6,619 nucleotides of DNA from Planctomycetales bacterium (GTDB taxonomy: Bacteria > Planctomycetota > Planctomycetia > Pirellulales > Thermoguttaceae), in assembly GCA_007127495.1 (NCBI GenBank), contig SKZG01000513.1, forward strand, positions 1 to 6,619, written 5' to 3'. Positions 5,519 through 6,619 of the stretch are shown piece after piece. The translations under genes were made by a program, and so were the position numbers. The first letter of the stretch is position 1. Every line of letters begins with the position of its first letter. The notes beneath the pieces are model-generated. The model worked only from the letters and a program-made list of their open reading frames with translations. It was not told the origin of the DNA and made no database searches.

Positions 5519-6619
5519 ATGTTTCGCTTTGCCCCCTATGTGTTGAAAAGCCTTTGGCGGCACCGCGCGCGGACGGCCCTGACCGTCAGCGGGACGGCCG
5601 TTGCGCTGTTCGTGTTCTGCGTCGTCGGCGCCGTCCAGCAAGGGCTGGACCGCCTCACGCGATCCTCGCACGCCGATCGGACGCTAGTAGCCTTCCAGGA
5701 AAACCAGTTCTGTCCGGCGAACAGCCGCTTGCCGGAAGATTACGCCCGGATCATTGCAAACCTGCACGGAGTCAAGGACGTGGTTCCAATCCAGGTTTTC
5801 ACCAACAACTGCCGGGCGAGTTTGGATATGGTGGTATTCAACGGTCTTCCACCGGGGAAACTGCCGGCCGCCCGCAACCTGGAACTGCTCTCCGGCACTT
5901 GGAGCGCGTACGAAGGCCGCGCCGACGCGGCGCTGGTCGGGCAAGCCGTGGCGCGGCGCCGCAACCTGAACGTCGGCCAACATTTCACGGTGGGCGAAGT
6001 GACCGTTTTCATTGCGGGCGTGTTCGCCTCGTCGGTCGCCGCCGAGGACAACTTCATCTACACGCATTTGGATTTCCTCCAAAGGGCGCCGGGACGAAAC
6101 GTGGTGGGAACCGTCACCCAACTGGAAGTACGGCTGGACGACCATGCCGACTCGGAAGCGACCGCGGCCACCATCGACGCCCGGTTCCGCAACGGACCGG
6201 TTGCAACCATGACACAGCCCAAGGGCGTGTTCCAGCGGGAGGCTATCGCCGACCTGGCGGAACTGATCGGCTTCACCCAGTGGCTCGGCTATGCGTGCCT
6301 GGGACTCGTCTTCAGCTTGGTGGCCACCACCACGGTTATGGCCGTGCAGGATCGCATCCGAGAACACGCCGTGCTTCAAACGTTGGGGCTTCGTCCCATG
6401 CGGATTTTCCGGCTGGTTCTGGCGGAGAGCTTTTTGCAAAGTGCGGCGGGCGGAGTTCTGGGAATTGGCCTGGGTATGCTCCTGCTGGGCTGGCGGAGTT
6501 TCTCCATTGGGACCGAAGGCGTGGCGATTGCCTTCGAGCCCTCGCTAAGCCTGGCCTTCTCCGGCGCCGTGGTCTCGGCGGCCGTCGGTCTGCTGGCCGG
6601 CCTCGCCCCCGGCTACCAA
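5519..6619 (+). CDS. ABC exporter permease B, FtsX/MacB type (3' end outside window)
   Basis: The frame is open from ATG 5519 to the right edge, 367 codons, and ends in AGLAPGYQ, so about 15-20 residues are probably missing. AAGGAG lies 9 bases before the ATG. The plan matches permease A: cytoplasmic helix [17 protein letters not shown]1 (about 20-40), a periplasmic domain (about 45-250), TM2 (256-277), coupling segment [13 protein letters not shown] (279-291), TM3 (303-326) and TM4 (from about 341). The periplasmic domain has [13 protein letters not shown] (C65) and [10 protein letters not shown] (C98), a Cys pair I recall as recurring in planctomycete members of this family and which could form a disulfide or bind a ligand. 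[10 protein letters not shown] and [11 protein letters not shown] also fit that group. It likely teams with permease A and the ATPase. Confidence 0.92.
   Translation, partial: MFRFAPYVLKSLWRHRARTALTVSGTAVALFVFCVVGAVQQGLDRLTRSSHADRTLVAFQENQFCPANSRLPEDYARIIANLHGVKDVVPIQVFTNNCRASLDMVVFNGLPPGKLPAARNLELLSGTWSAYEGRADAALVGQAVARRRNLNVGQHFTVGEVTVFIAGVFASSVAAEDNFIYTHLDFLQRAPGRNVVGTVTQLEVRLDDHADSEATAATIDARFRNGPVATMTQPKGVFQREAIADLAELIGFTQWLGYACLGLVFSLVATTTVMAVQDRIREHAVLQTLGLRPMRIFRLVLAESFLQSAAGGVLGIGLGMLLLGWRSFSIGTEGVAIAFEPSLSLAFSGAVVSAAVGLLAGLAPGYQ

Noticed and set aside
5684..6439. Minus-strand open frame of 251 codons opposite permease B
   Set aside because: It is antisense to a clear FtsX-type permease and is rich in His/Gln/Arg, with no recognisable domain.

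Overview
The window looks like a piece of a Planctomycetota chromosome, probably from a Pirellulales-type relative. The evidence is high GC with GC-rich third codon positions, a Gfo/Idh/MocA oxidoreductase tail with the planctomycete-style ending, and efflux proteins whose motifs resemble planctomycete families I recognise. The assignment rests on recalled family resemblance; no database search was possible.

Layout: (1) Positions 2-355 hold the C-terminal end of a Gfo/Idh/MocA dehydrogenase on the + strand. (2) Positions 363 to about 600 appear to hold, on the opposite strand, the decayed 3' end of a sugar phosphate isomerase/epimerase gene. It is frameshifted, has lost its 5' part, and ends 7 bases from the oxidoreductase stop. 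(3) Positions 556-750 are a control region: an 11-base direct repeat 15 bases apart, a near-consensus sigma-70-type promoter (TTGACT, 17 bases, TATACT), and three copies of TTCCGG-N(2-5)-GTGGT spaced 20-22 bases apart. (4) From 751 to the right edge all six genes lie on the + strand and look like one export locus: a small Cys-rich secreted protein or lipoprotein, FtsX/MacB-type permease A, an OB-fold-like lipoprotein, a membrane-fusion adaptor with a long coiled coil, an ABC ATPase, and FtsX/MacB-type permease B, which is cut by the window end.

Likely joint function: the ATPase drives a membrane-anchored MacB/DevBCA-like exporter. The two paralogous permeases could pair as a heterodimer, and the adaptor would carry substrate across the periplasm. 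The two small exported proteins carry Cys/His groups, and the lipoprotein gene follows a readable His-rich stretch. This makes a link to metal or thiol handling plausible but unproven. No outer-membrane TolC-like gene, regulator, tRNA, rRNA, CRISPR array or insertion sequence is visible. Genes from the lipoprotein onward are tightly spaced (12, 15 and 2 bases) with good Shine-Dalgarno sites, consistent with one transcript.
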